Below are positions 49,122-60,400 of a stretch of DNA of 64,000 bases, in pieces. A program made the translations under genes and the position numbers. The notes below the pieces were generated by a model. The model saw only the letters and a program-made list of their open reading frames with translations. It had not been told where the DNA came from and did no database searches. The number at the start of each line of letters is the position of its first letter. Within the stretch, counting starts at the first letter, position 1. Origin of the DNA: Baylisascaris procyonis (Eukaryota; Nematoda; Chromadorea; Rhabditida; Ascarididae); NCBI GenBank assembly GCA_037389465.1, contig JAZARR010000078.1, forward strand, positions 1,302,001 to 1,366,000, read 5' to 3'.

Positions 49122-51278
49122 TTTTTTTTTTCGCTTGTCAGCTGCCTTCCATAAAACTGTGAACTTTATTTTCTACTCGAATCTTCTTGATTTTATCTTA
49201 ACACTTCGATCAGCATATATATGTAAATAGAATCTTGTTGCTCTTTCTAAACAGAGAGACATCAATTTTCTTTGTAGTGCAGGTGAATAGCAGACACTTT
49301 TTATTGACGTTTTGATAGCAATAGGAACAGTACACCCCTCATCTTATTCTTTCATCACTTCATAGCGGTTCTCAGTTTACTCGAATGATGTGGCTGTCGT
49401 TCGTTCAAGTGTTCAACTTTTTTCTTATACAATTCGCAAATCTATCTTCCTGCCTCCACATACACAGACACACAAATACGCAATGAGATGAATTGTGAGA
49501 TACTTTACAAAATGACTGCAAGCACATTTCCGGTTTCGATTCCAAATGCGCTTTCATCTTCATGAATTACTCTTCTGGCAAACTTCATTCTGCCCGTTTA
49601 TTTAGCGAATTTTATGATTGATACATATTGGTAATGTAGATGAATGTCAAATCATTCATCATTTGCAGCAATATCTCTTTCGTACTGCTTTGAGGAGAAA
49701 ACTGCCTGAAATATTTGACAAATTTTAATTCATAATAGAAAAACGTTTCGAAACATTTATGGTGGATGTTTGTAGATGGCTTATAAAGTCATTTCTATAA
49801 TAACTAACTTAATGAGCATATCTAATAGCACTTAGACTATTTAAGCTCAAATATGCCTAAACTGTGCAACATTTTTACGCTCATAGCACGCGTTAAACTT
49901 AACGAAGAAATATATCATGGCAACGATTTTATTTATTATTCTCTATGCTTCGTATTAACGACCGACATTGGAATTCGAATATTAAAATATAGTCTGTTTT
50001 TACTTTGCAACGTGCTTTCACATGTGAGGCTCGGTGAAACACCAAAGTAAATACTCATCAGCAGATAATCGAAAATAGGCTGTTTTAATGAACGCATACT
50101 ATGAATTAAGACCTTATTTAGATATTAGACCACTTGTTTAGCTTAAATGCTTCTCGTAGATCTGCGATAATGCCGTGCGTTTTTGAAAATGGATTGTATA
50201 CTGGGAGATGTGATGCTCTCAGTCACCGTCTATGATCTGTACTTTTACTTTCAACTTCCCATGAGCCTAAGTTTAGAGAAACTACTCTAAAGGTAACCTA
50301 AATTTGTTAGGTGGGATGAACAATGACGCAATGCATGCTAATTGTAGCATTAAGCGAGCGAATTTAACAACGCTAGAATTTATTAGGGGTGGGGGGGGGA
50401 GGATGGGTGAAGGGAAGGTTGCGGCAGTAACTTTGTGGAGGTTATTTATTGCACCAGCTTAAAATTAAACATTGTTATCTGCAGACGTATTACAAGTAGA
50501 GAATTGTTTCCTCACCTTTTTATATGTTATTAGTTCAAATATTCTCGTATGCGCTAGCTTTATAATGATATCTCTTACTCGTTATTCGCTTTTCAAAGCA
50601 AAATAGTCCTCTACAACTTGGTGGATGCTCTGTTTAGATGGTCGATTTCGTGATCATATGTCTCGCTTGCCATTTTTAGATTACGCTGAAACAAAAGTTG
50701 ATACCTGCAATATGCTGCAGGTATGTGAATATCTCATAAATTAATTCCTCATAATTGGAAAGTGGCTTTTTGATATAAATTACCTTGCTGCTCCTCAGTG
50801 AACGCAAAAAAGGCGAACAATTTTGCAACTCTGAAGGCAAATACTTTAAAAATTCCTATTCTTTAGAAAAAGGTACCGTCTTATATGGGAAGGAGTGGGG
50901 GGCACATCGGGCTCAACCTGACATTTCAATGCGAATGAGACAATAAAAAGGCATCGAATAAAAAGCAAGAAAATGTGAATTAGTTGAGAATGAAATAAAA
51001 ATAAATGAACAGAAAGATAAAGCACCTTCTAGTACGAAAGCTTCAAGCGCTTAAAGAATAGTAAGTCAAGCTAATGAAAGTGGATGATTAATCATTTTCA
51101 AACAAATGCGTTAGGGAATGGCAAATGTGACTTTATTAATTGAGCAACAGTGTCGTCTTTTCGCTTAGACGAATGCACAAATTTGTGAGCAATTTAATTA
51201 AGAATTTCGGAAGAAGAGCGCATTTATTCTTTTGCAAATTTTCCCCTTCGTTTTGTATCGAATTTTTTCACCAAAAAG
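49122..51278. other. Spacer, no gene recognised
   Basis: AT-rich. A 9-G run at 50391-50399 follows GGGGT. One plus-strand ORF at 49853-50050 is hydrophobic and has no splice or start context, so it is not called. Confidence 0.35.
50391..50399 (+). repeat. Poly-G tract, 9 G
   Basis: A run of four G, then T, then nine G, followed by AGGATGGG. G-quadruplex-compatible. Confidence 0.9.
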
Positions 51279-51293
51279 GTTTCATCTATTCAA

Positions 51294-52514
51294 ATGTCAA
51301 AGAGCGATCGCTCATTTGCAACACTAGAATATCTCCAGTAAGTAATGTACTGTTATATTGATTGAGTTTGTTTCTCGAGCATCTCTATATGCGTCAAAAT
51401 GTACCATTTAAAACGCTAGACGATACTCTTATTTCCGTAGTATTTCAGTTCATCTAAGCAGCATTCAAGTTTTCGAGACGGTTATACGATAGCGAATTGA
51501 TTAAACAATGAGGCGAATGAAATGTCGAAAAATGAAAAATGATGCACAGCAAATATTAGATCTGCTAAACGAGCGTGCTGCTGTAATACATTTCTTTGCT
51601 ATCCGCCAAGCATCTATCTCTAGCGAATAAAAAAAGTATAATGTAGTAATATATTATTGTTAGGCCTTACGTTGTTACGGTCCTGAAGACAGCGGAAGCG
51701 TTCTTTGAAATTACAACAAAGTATTCAAAAATAGAACCTCATGATCTGCTGAAAATTTTTCGATGACTAATGCAGTTATTTTCATCATAATTTTTGGTGC
51801 AAATGCTCGATATTGTCACGATTTATGGTAAAACTATATGATCAATTTTTCGTAGTGTTGAGGTTAATCATCACTGCCTATCTTTTGAATCTATCCTGAT
51901 GTTTGCAAGCAAGCATTTATTCTGGATGTGATAGAAGAAGCAATAGAGCAACTTTCCAAAATCTTGCTTCACAGTGGATTTTTCAATGAAAAAATTATTT
52001 TCAATGAAAAAATTAAAGTATGTCGGCCATTTTCGGAAAAAGAACTCATAAATTCCCTGAAAAGTCCCATCAAGAAAAGCGGAGGTGATTTTGGGTAGGT
52101 ACCGTTAAAATTTGCTCAACAAAAACTAGGAGCATCTTTCTGGGCACATTGCTGAGAACAGCGAACTCTTCTTGACTTGAGGAATTAGAAGCAAAAAACA
52201 ACTGTTGGAGGAAAACCAAAAATTTTATAATTTTTATGAATTTTTTTTATATTAAAAAAATTTTATAATTTTCAAATTTGCAACAGCCGAAACTTAAGCA
52301 ACTTTTTAAATCTCAATACAAGCGTCACAATCCTAATGGTAGTATTTTTGAACTAACTAGCAAGGAAAGTTTCATATGGGTATGCAGTCTTCTAGCTGCG
52401 GGAAAATATGAAAACTCTTCTCAGGATGCCGAGAAAAAAAAATATCCATGCTATCTTGAATATGAACATCTTACGTCGTGTTTCATAAAGAAGAGCGTCA
52501 ATTTGGGTTATTAA
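51294..52514 (+). CDS. Unidentified 162-residue protein, five exons
   Basis: Exons 51294-51337 (ATG start, donor CA/GTAAGT), 51664-51720, 51776-51827, 51910-52017, 52287-52514 (TAA). All phases agree and the total is 489 bases. Introns are 326, 55, 82 and 269 bases long and have ordinary ends (TTGTTAG, AATGCAG, TTTGCAAG, GCAACAG). An acceptor at 51278 lies 15 bases before the ATG and could take a spliced leader. The protein starts MSKSDRSFATLEYLQP and is mainly helical with aromatic and Cys residues (HHNFWCKCSILSRF). Exon 4 contains a tandem duplication giving FNEKI twice. The C-terminal exon is Lys/Tyr-rich (KKKYPCYLEYEHLTSC). No signal peptide, membrane segment or known family was recognised. 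It converges on the coiled-coil gene 0.36 kb away. The second exon's donor (AA/GTATTC) is the weakest point. Confidence 0.5.
51977..52017 (+). repeat. In-exon tandem duplication
   Basis: TTTTCAATGAAAAAATTA is present twice in direct tandem (separated by one or two T), duplicating Phe-Asn-Glu-Lys-Ile in the reading frame without breaking it. Confidence 0.8.
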
Positions 52515-52875
52515 ATGCATCGAAGGCGCTCTAATTCTTAAAGGGCACCGTAAAACGCTTTCTATCGTCATATTTCTTTGATGCATCAATATCTCTGAAG
52601 AGAGAACGAGAACTCTACTTTGAACAAAAACAGTGAAAAGAGTTTATATCAGTTAATGCAGCATCAAAAACGCTACCTCATATGTTGTCGTCACATCGTT
52701 TTTATTTTATTTTTTTTTTTTTTGCAAAATTTCATATGTTGTCTAATTTATTGAATCAGTTAATATGACCGCTAAGATTGATGTGATTTGCAGTGAACTG
52801 TTTCGAAAAAAATCACCTCAAATGCATACATAATTCATTTTTTGGCAAATATATACACAAACTGACAATCGAGAT
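52515..52875. other. Short convergent spacer
   Basis: The 3' ends of two converging genes meet here. T-rich tracts near 52700 on one strand; no element recognised. Confidence 0.5.
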
Positions 52876-53118
52876 TTATTCTGTTGGAAGAGCAGTAAGC
52901 CGATCATTGAGCTTCTCGTTCTGTTCGTTTAATTTTTTCGTTTGTAAATCGAACGTTAATTGTGCTTTGGTGATTGTTTTTTTAAAGGTTTCATGATAAC
53001 CTGATAAGCTGCCTTTGTGGCTAATTAGAATTTTTTTTAGCGCATTGTTGGCATCTTTGATTGAGTGACATGATCGAGTGTAGAAAGAAGTGGTTTTATC
53101 GTCATCAGTGTTCTCCAT
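52876..53118 (-). CDS. Small coiled-coil protein, 80 residues, single exon
   Basis: A complete ORF, ATG at 53118 and TAA at 52876. After an acidic start (MENTDDDKTTS), the second half forms heptads of Leu/Ile/Phe with Lys/Gln/Asn (LTFDLQTKKLNEQNEKL), a clear coiled coil ending shortly before the stop. Size and layout recall small subunits of lysosome-positioning or biogenesis complexes (BORC/BLOC-1), but no diagnostic residue is seen and the assignment is not made. No intron is needed; an unspliced gene of this size is unusual here and a retrocopy is possible. It faces the gene ending at 52514. Confidence 0.5.
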   Translation of the reverse strand: MENTDDDKTTSFYTRSCHSIKDANNALKKILISHKGSLSGYHETFKKTITKAQLTFDLQTKKLNEQNEKLNDRLTALPTE

Positions 53119-56100
53119 TGATATTGATGATATGCAGCATTTATCTCCAACAAAAAGTTTTAGAATTTATCGGTTTATTTCATATAACAGAAATGAGGCG
53201 ATGATATTTTCTAAAAAATAGAACACCGAATAAAGAAATATTGATAGATATTGCTTTAGAAGAGAAACAAGGATAGAAATTGAGAAGAAATATTCGCCCA
53301 GGAAATGTTGAGAAAACGTTGAGCTAGCGAAAATCCATAAACAATGCCAAAGTTCATAAGTTTAAAAGTATTTTACAAACCAAACGGAAAAAGGAATGCA
53401 GAAATTATGAGGTGCGATATACGAATTAGAGAGAACAACTTTTTTTCTTTTCTGGCTTCCTAGATTGTGCTGAAATATTAGGTATCAGAGAATGATTGGA
53501 ACTAGCGCTTGGTTATTGGTGACAGCAGAATAATTCTTGCACATAAGGATTTCAGAATGCTGAAGAATTGGGGCTGTTCAAGTGAATTGTGAGTGATCAG
53601 AACCCAGAAAACTGGTCATGCTTCAAAAATTATACTGTGCAACTTGTAAGCTCTAAGACCATGTTTTTCCATGCAGAGTACATTCATAATAGCGCATATC
53701 GGCTGGAACTTAATATCCTTTGCAAATAGCAATATACCTCAAATATAAATTGTAAACAATGGCACTTTGAGAAAAACCATCACTAAAATGCTTAAAATAT
53801 ATTAATACAGAAGTAATTGATTTTTCGATAGTTCTCAGATTTATTTTAGATTAAATTGGACAATCGTTTGCAGTCAACATTATAGAATTTTACAACATCT
53901 ATAAGTAGATTATAAATAAATTCGATGGTTATGATCGCTCTAACAATTTATAAATCTGTGCAATAATCGGGCATTATGTTTCGAAGGTATTTGCGTGCTA
54001 GCATCAAATTGACGAGTAGATGTGCATAAAGCCTCGTTTCTTATTGCGGATGAGTGCGTATAGAATCAATGCTGTGATGTTTTAAGGAGCAATCATAGCA
54101 CATAATGTGACAAAAATAGTATATGAAAATAAGAGTAGCTTGTGCTAAAAATGCCTTTTTTCTAAGAAGCCGACGTGCATCCTACTTGGTTGCCGTTAAT
54201 GGGTGAGAAGTCGACGAAAATAAACCTTCGTACCTAATTTGAACAAAGGGTGTTACAGTTCACTGTCGCCAAACAGCGAATATTTGCTGTACGCGCTAGT
54301 TCTCAAAAATGTGGTACGTGAACAGTTACAGTGCCCACGAATGCTTATTACTGTTTTCCCAACCAGCACTAGAAATACGCCCCTCCCCATCCCTCACCCT
54401 CGTCCTCCACTCTAAGAGGCATGCGTATAAACATGAATTCCCTAGAAAGTCATTCTCTACGACTACTAATAGCATTAATTGTCATCGAACGAAAACGGGC
54501 GGAAATTAGAAACAGCATTGAAACGTTTGCCGCATGGGGCGGCTGCAGTATGTTTAAAATATCGTTTAAATTAAGGCCGCTAATGGAGTGCTTACGACGG
54601 CGCCACACATTAAGCAATTTGCTAAAGCATCAATTAGAATTTTAGCGTATGAATAGATGCAAGTTGAAGAAGACGATAGATGTGGCAAGTTTGAATCATT
54701 GCTTTATTTTATGCATGAGTGAATCATTCAGTGCTCACTCTCTCACTTCAAGCCACAATGTGCCGCAATAAAATGCATTCTTAAACGATAAGTGCATTTC
54801 CGCTAGCACTGCTATTCCACGCTTCAATGCAGTTGCTATCATTCCTCCATCATCAGCCCTATCGGAAAATTTACTTGCACTATGCACGCATTAATGTAAA
54901 GTTTTCAGCACCGTTTTCAATACGAATGTTTTCACTGTTAGCCATAGAAAAAGTTGCACTACCTTTCCACCTTCATTTTCAACGCTGTTGACATTAGAGG
55001 CCGAGATTTTCCCTAAGCACATATATATTAACCTATTCTTGAGGCTATCAATAAATTCCGCTTATCACGATATAGCCTAATAAGCTGAATTCACTTCTTG
55101 CATGAAAAGTCTCAAAAATTAGACGGTGGTACAGTAGAGTGCAAAGTGGTGCATCCTAATAGGTTTTCGAGTGAAAGATAATAAAAGGAATATATAGCTA
55201 ATAGATGAGCAAATCACGCAACGTTGTAAAATAAGATGCCCGCTGTGTTGCCACATGAGCTTATCCTTTGCCCAGAAAGCGACATTGCGCACTGCAATCC
55301 TGCGATGTACAGGTCTAATACTCGTAAAGTTGCCATCGATTTAATTTGGTCTTAATACATAAAGCTTGCTAGCGAATCGTAACATCATTTCATACTTCTT
55401 TATTGCGCTATTTCTTACGTTGTTGAACTCCTTTATTTGTAACCGACAATTGCATCAGACATATACTATTTGAAGTTAATTTAATGGATTCAATCTTTAA
55501 TAGAAGACAATTACTGAAATAGACAAATCCATCATAAAGATTTAGCAAAGCATGTTCGAAGAGACTTTGGTAGAAAAGAGTAAAGAACGAAGTGCATAAC
55601 TTCATTTAACCTAACTCTCACTTTTAAATTGATATGACCTTTGCTACCCAGAAACCTTTAGCGTTATTAACTTCTTCCGAAGTCGAAACAATAAAAAATA
55701 TTTTAATACGCCTAAAAATTGATCGGAAGGCGTTTTAATCTGCTTGAGGAAGTGCGTTAGTTTAAGTGGATCAGGAACGAGTGTGCATTCGTTACCTCAT
55801 ATCTATAAGCGATTATGACAGACGCACAATGCTATCTATATTGGTTGGCGTTAGATATTTCAACCAGCCTACACCGTTCAAGAAGTGCATTATATATCGT
55901 CCAAAAACTATTCATTGAATGCGTTCTGCCTATTCCGTCTTAAACGAGAGATAAGCGAACATAAATGAATCAACCTAATGGCATTATTACGAGCAACGAT
56001 CAAATAAGCCAATACAATTGTCATAGAAGTTTAACGAAGTAAAGTGGTTAAAAGTAAATAGAAGAAGTAAATCATTAACGTAATCAAAGAAAATAGTACT

Positions 56101-57445
56101 ATTCATGGTAAATAAGGATTCATTGTTTTCTCCGTAATGAAACTAGCAAACTTATTTAGACAGAACTTATTTCAAGTGCATCCTGGACCCCATTAAAGTG
56201 CATCTTTTAACAGCTGTATTTATCAAATAGAAACACTTCGCATGTTCAATTATGCCATTCTTATAGTCAGTAGTGCAAATATGAACGTTTTAAAAAGCAG
56301 TCGCACAAAAATGTGATGGAATTTGTAAGGATAAAGGCGGTTAATGCGAAGTGTAGAGATAGAATCATTGCCATGAAAGACAAGGATTCGAAAGTATCCG
56401 TAAAGAAACTCTATGATGATTGTTAAAAACGACAAAGGTAGGTTGGGTGGATTGAGGTGGTCTTTCTACTCTTCTTTGTGCTTAAACAGAAAGAATGCGA
56501 TTCAGATTTAAGCATTGGCTACGAGCAATTCTGAGATGTGTGAGGTTCAAAAATTCAATAGGTAGGGGAGATTTTAAGCCGCCAAAAGGGGAAGGGGGAA
56601 AATGTGGTCGCCGTTTTGAACAACCTGCAAACGCAATGTTTGATTCGACGAGATTCGAATAAACAAATCCATTTTTTTAAGTTTCGAAGGTGACAGTTCC
56701 CCTGTTCTGCTGGAAGCGCCACTCTTAACAGGTACTCGCATTGACTGTAGAAACTCTTTGTGTTGAAAAATTTATGAAACTTTTTGATTTTCATATTACA
56801 ATTTTTATACACATGCCTTTCTCCTTGTAATGCTGTTGGCCGTGAAAACAGCGTTAGGGACTGTTTAATATGCATCGATGCAGCGTAATGCCCCCTTTTT
56901 AGGTTAGCCTGCCAGAATGGTCTTGAAGAGTGCACTGATTCAGCTAGCTAACAAAAGGCTGAGCGGTACACGTGACTCAGCACCACTCATCGCTTTATTT
57001 GCTGAGGTCTTAGGGATGGAACCATATGCATCGAGTTTTAAAAAAATTCGCTAATTCCTGTTATATAGGCAGCGCAAATGGGCATACATCTTTTACATAT
57101 CTTTCGTTTGCGTTGAACTAAACCACTAACGAGGTGAAAGTAAAGCGCTTAGTCATGGTTAGGTGTGAAGGGCAAGGTTTCGTACAATTAAAAAACAACC
57201 TCCGATCGAATGGCGGCGCCTTCCGTGTTTTTGTTTCGAGAGTGCCTTGTTCTCTTTCTTTCATGAGGAGTTCCAAATTTTTCTTACTCTTCCAGGAGCC
57301 CCTTTCTCATATCCCCAGCTCCTCTAATAATTTACACATCGGGCAAATGATTAAGATGAGATTCATTTCCTTTTTGTAAAGGAAATCATTCCAGCATAGG
57401 TTATGTGCAAAATAGGTGACTATTCTGTTGTTTGCAAGTTAAACT
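53119..57445. other. Spacer, no gene confidently recognised
   Basis: AT-rich with GC-richer islands at 54360-54640 and 57130-57260. The first island holds a 74-codon plus-strand ORF (54421) without start or splice context. A possible exon pair at 56701-56745 and 56909-56947 was considered and rejected (see below). Confidence 0.3.
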
Positions 57446-60400
57446 ATGAGCCAGACTTCTCAAGCGCACAGGTAGGCAGGTGTTTCTTTGCACATGGATT
57501 TACGCTTGGCATAAAACATCCTCGCAAACTTTCATTTTTGCTCTATTTCGTAGGTGGAAGGGCACTGAAATATCAGTATGTACAGTATTCTGCCCAGATG
57601 ATCAGTGCTGGAACATCCAGCATACGTGCACGCATGCAATCGTCTCATCTTTGTTTGTTCCAAGCGCACCTGGCTCAGGCAGATTGATTGCAAGATCAAT
57701 AAAATCTCTTTTCTTGCGAAATGCTTCAAATTTCAATTGACCAGTGGATGTGGGTTCATCTCAACTTCAGACGCGCATGAAAATCCGGCATTTTTCAGGT
57801 AATGACTCCGATTTTCACCCTACTACCCCCAAAACGACTGCAGCTCATTTCCTGAGTGCATTGCTGTCTGAAGCAAAATAAATGACTACCAATACCTACC
57901 ATTAATCTCCTTTCCGATGGAGCAGCTTACTGGAAGTATGGCGTTCTGCTGTAGGGTGAAAACATCTAGATTCCGCAAGAGTAATACAGTTGTAGTTTTC
58001 GCATACTTTCAACGTAAGTAGTATAACTCTGGGGCTTTCGTTGAAATTTCTCACTTCCCTTCTAACTTCTCCTTTTGCGTAGTTATCGCTCGTAGATTTT
58101 TCAAAAAAAAAAAAAAATAACGCTCATTAACTAACTGAATTCTGTTTTTATTACGATAAATTGCTGTAGTCAGAGCCCCATTTGATGACTCTCTTGAAAA
58201 GAGTTTACTGCTTCTTGTTTTGCAGAGTGGAGAGGGTCATTTCAAAGGAAAACACCGAGCATGTTTGTTCTCCACCATTCATTGTATGCATATATTGTTT
58301 CTTGGCAAATAATGGTGGAGAAAAAAACGTAATTTCTTCATTGTCAAGAGAAACGATTCCTAAACAAGCCGGTTGTCTATGCAAGCAGAACTTGAGAGGT
58401 GCTTCACTTAAGAAATAGGGAGGTGCATAAGCAATCATGCAATGGGATCGATGAGTGAAGTTTGCAACGTCTAATGGGTGGAGAAGTGTGCGTATTTTAT
58501 ATTCGCAAATCAATCGTATTCTATTGAGAGAGCAACAGACATTGAATGATGCAAAAACAGTTTGCAAATATTGCAAAAAGCTACTGCGACAAGTACGGTA
58601 ATTTATGCAAAGTTATTAATATATCACTACGAATCTGTTTGTGATTCAGTAAGGTCGTTGCTATGAGTTGGACGATAAAGCGATTTAGTGAAATGATTTC
58701 ATTTAAAACGACTGCGCCAACAAATTTAATATGCATTCCCAATAGGACGTTTGTAACTCACTTGCATTGCATTTAGTAAATCACCTGCAATTTGCATTAT
58801 TATCTGATTTGAGAGGAAATTGCTTCCATAAATTCTTATCATCATTCTCGATTCCTACAAATATAGCTTATACGCCACAAAAAATGCAATAGAAGAAAGA
58901 ACACTGCATAGAAAGACTTCAGATTGATCCAAGGGAAACTATGATAAGCTGTTACAATCTCGTTACGGCTAGCATCAACAACGGCGCCATAAAACTGCTC
59001 GTGGATTTAACTTTTTCTTTTCTTTTGTTGAAAAATTGGGCATCAGCGAGTTAATGAAAATCAAAAGTATTGTTTTGGCGTTACTAAAGATACGATTGCG
59101 TTGAATTTGCCATTACCGCATACTTCCACGCTAATAGACCAATCTGCTTTTCCGGTTTATGCAGTTGTAATCAATGCAAATTTTTTCCATGTTAACGTTT
59201 GTGGATGTAGGTGAATTCTACTGATGAAGTAAACCGTGAAGTTCTAGAGTTGGTAGCCGAAAAAGAATTTATTTGGAGGTTCCCGATGTTCGAGAGATCT
59301 GTGGCGTCAGAGATTCTCGAGGTGTCGGATTTAGTTCGTGAATCCTCGAAGTTTTGAGTAGCTGAATTTATCCAGGTTTAGTGTGGACAAATATACTTAC
59401 AAAACTGCAAATCTAGCTAAGCAGGTTGGAAGGCAAAACAGATATGAATCAACTAAAGCGAGCGAATTCACAGTTTCAAGGTGAGAAAACAAATATCAGC
59501 ATAAACTGAAAGCTGAATGCGTGGATGTCTGTTTGAAAGGAAAGCGCCGTCGCAGATAAATTTATGTAAAAGGCGCCACGCAGCAAACCGAAAGCAGGCA
59601 CCTCTAGCGTGTGCATCGTGTTAACTGAGCCAGGAGTTAGGTCTCATACGACATGACGTGTTGTCCACTCTTAGGCAGTCCGTACAGATTGCTATACCTG
59701 TTGATGGTACTTCGATGAACTACTTTGAGAGGTATGTGATCCGCATCTTCAGTACCCTACTCAGGTTAACTCTGTTTACAATTTCTTATTCAAAGTGGAA
59801 TATCGACTTAAAGGTGACATTTTATATTGAGCCCATTAAACGTTCCCTCTGACAATTCAACTGCTTTCAAAAAAGAGTTTCAGCTAGACATTCGCGAAGA
59901 ACTAATCACGCAATGCTTCTAGTCATTACAACGTAATTAGCCTGTGAAGTTGACGAGATAGTCTTTGCTAAGAAAACTGCTGCATCAGTTTTTACTTACT
60001 TTCTGCTCTTTAGTAAGCGTTTTGAATTCATCAACTGCTTCGTAATTGTTCTTTTATTTCTTATGAATCTGTCATATTGAGGATCCTATGCGCCATGTGA
60101 ACGTCCTCTAGTGCTAAGGACTGCTGCTTGTTCTTTGAGCTAAATTAAGGTATTCTCGCTAAATCATTGGATTAACATGTTCTGTTTTGTCTTTTTGAAG
60201 GTGACAAATGACGTTTTGAGCTTTAAAGTTAAAGAAACTCAAAGAAGCTCTTTCTGATTACGATGGGAGTAATTCCAAATAAATTTTTTCTTAAATGATG
60301 CACTCAGAATTATTCACTACTCGAAGACATCATCAGTAAACGAAACGGTTTTCTCTGCTAACTAATAAGAGCAGCCACGCTTCCATCTACAGATCATTTC

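Noticed and set aside
54421..54645. 74-codon plus-strand ORF in a GC-richer island
   Set aside because: No start context or splice sites; both strands are equally plausible.
56555..56935. 126-codon minus-strand ORF
   Set aside because: Composition is unlike coding (random Cys/His/Phe mix), with no splice or start context; it overlaps the rejected pieces on the other strand.
56701..56947. Two short plus-strand pieces reading LLEAPLLT and ACQNGLEECTDSAS, recalling the AC-x2-G-x3-C motif of M1 aminopeptidases
   Set aside because: A stop follows at once and no other aminopeptidase part (HExxH, GAMEN) is seen anywhere near; a short chance resemblance.
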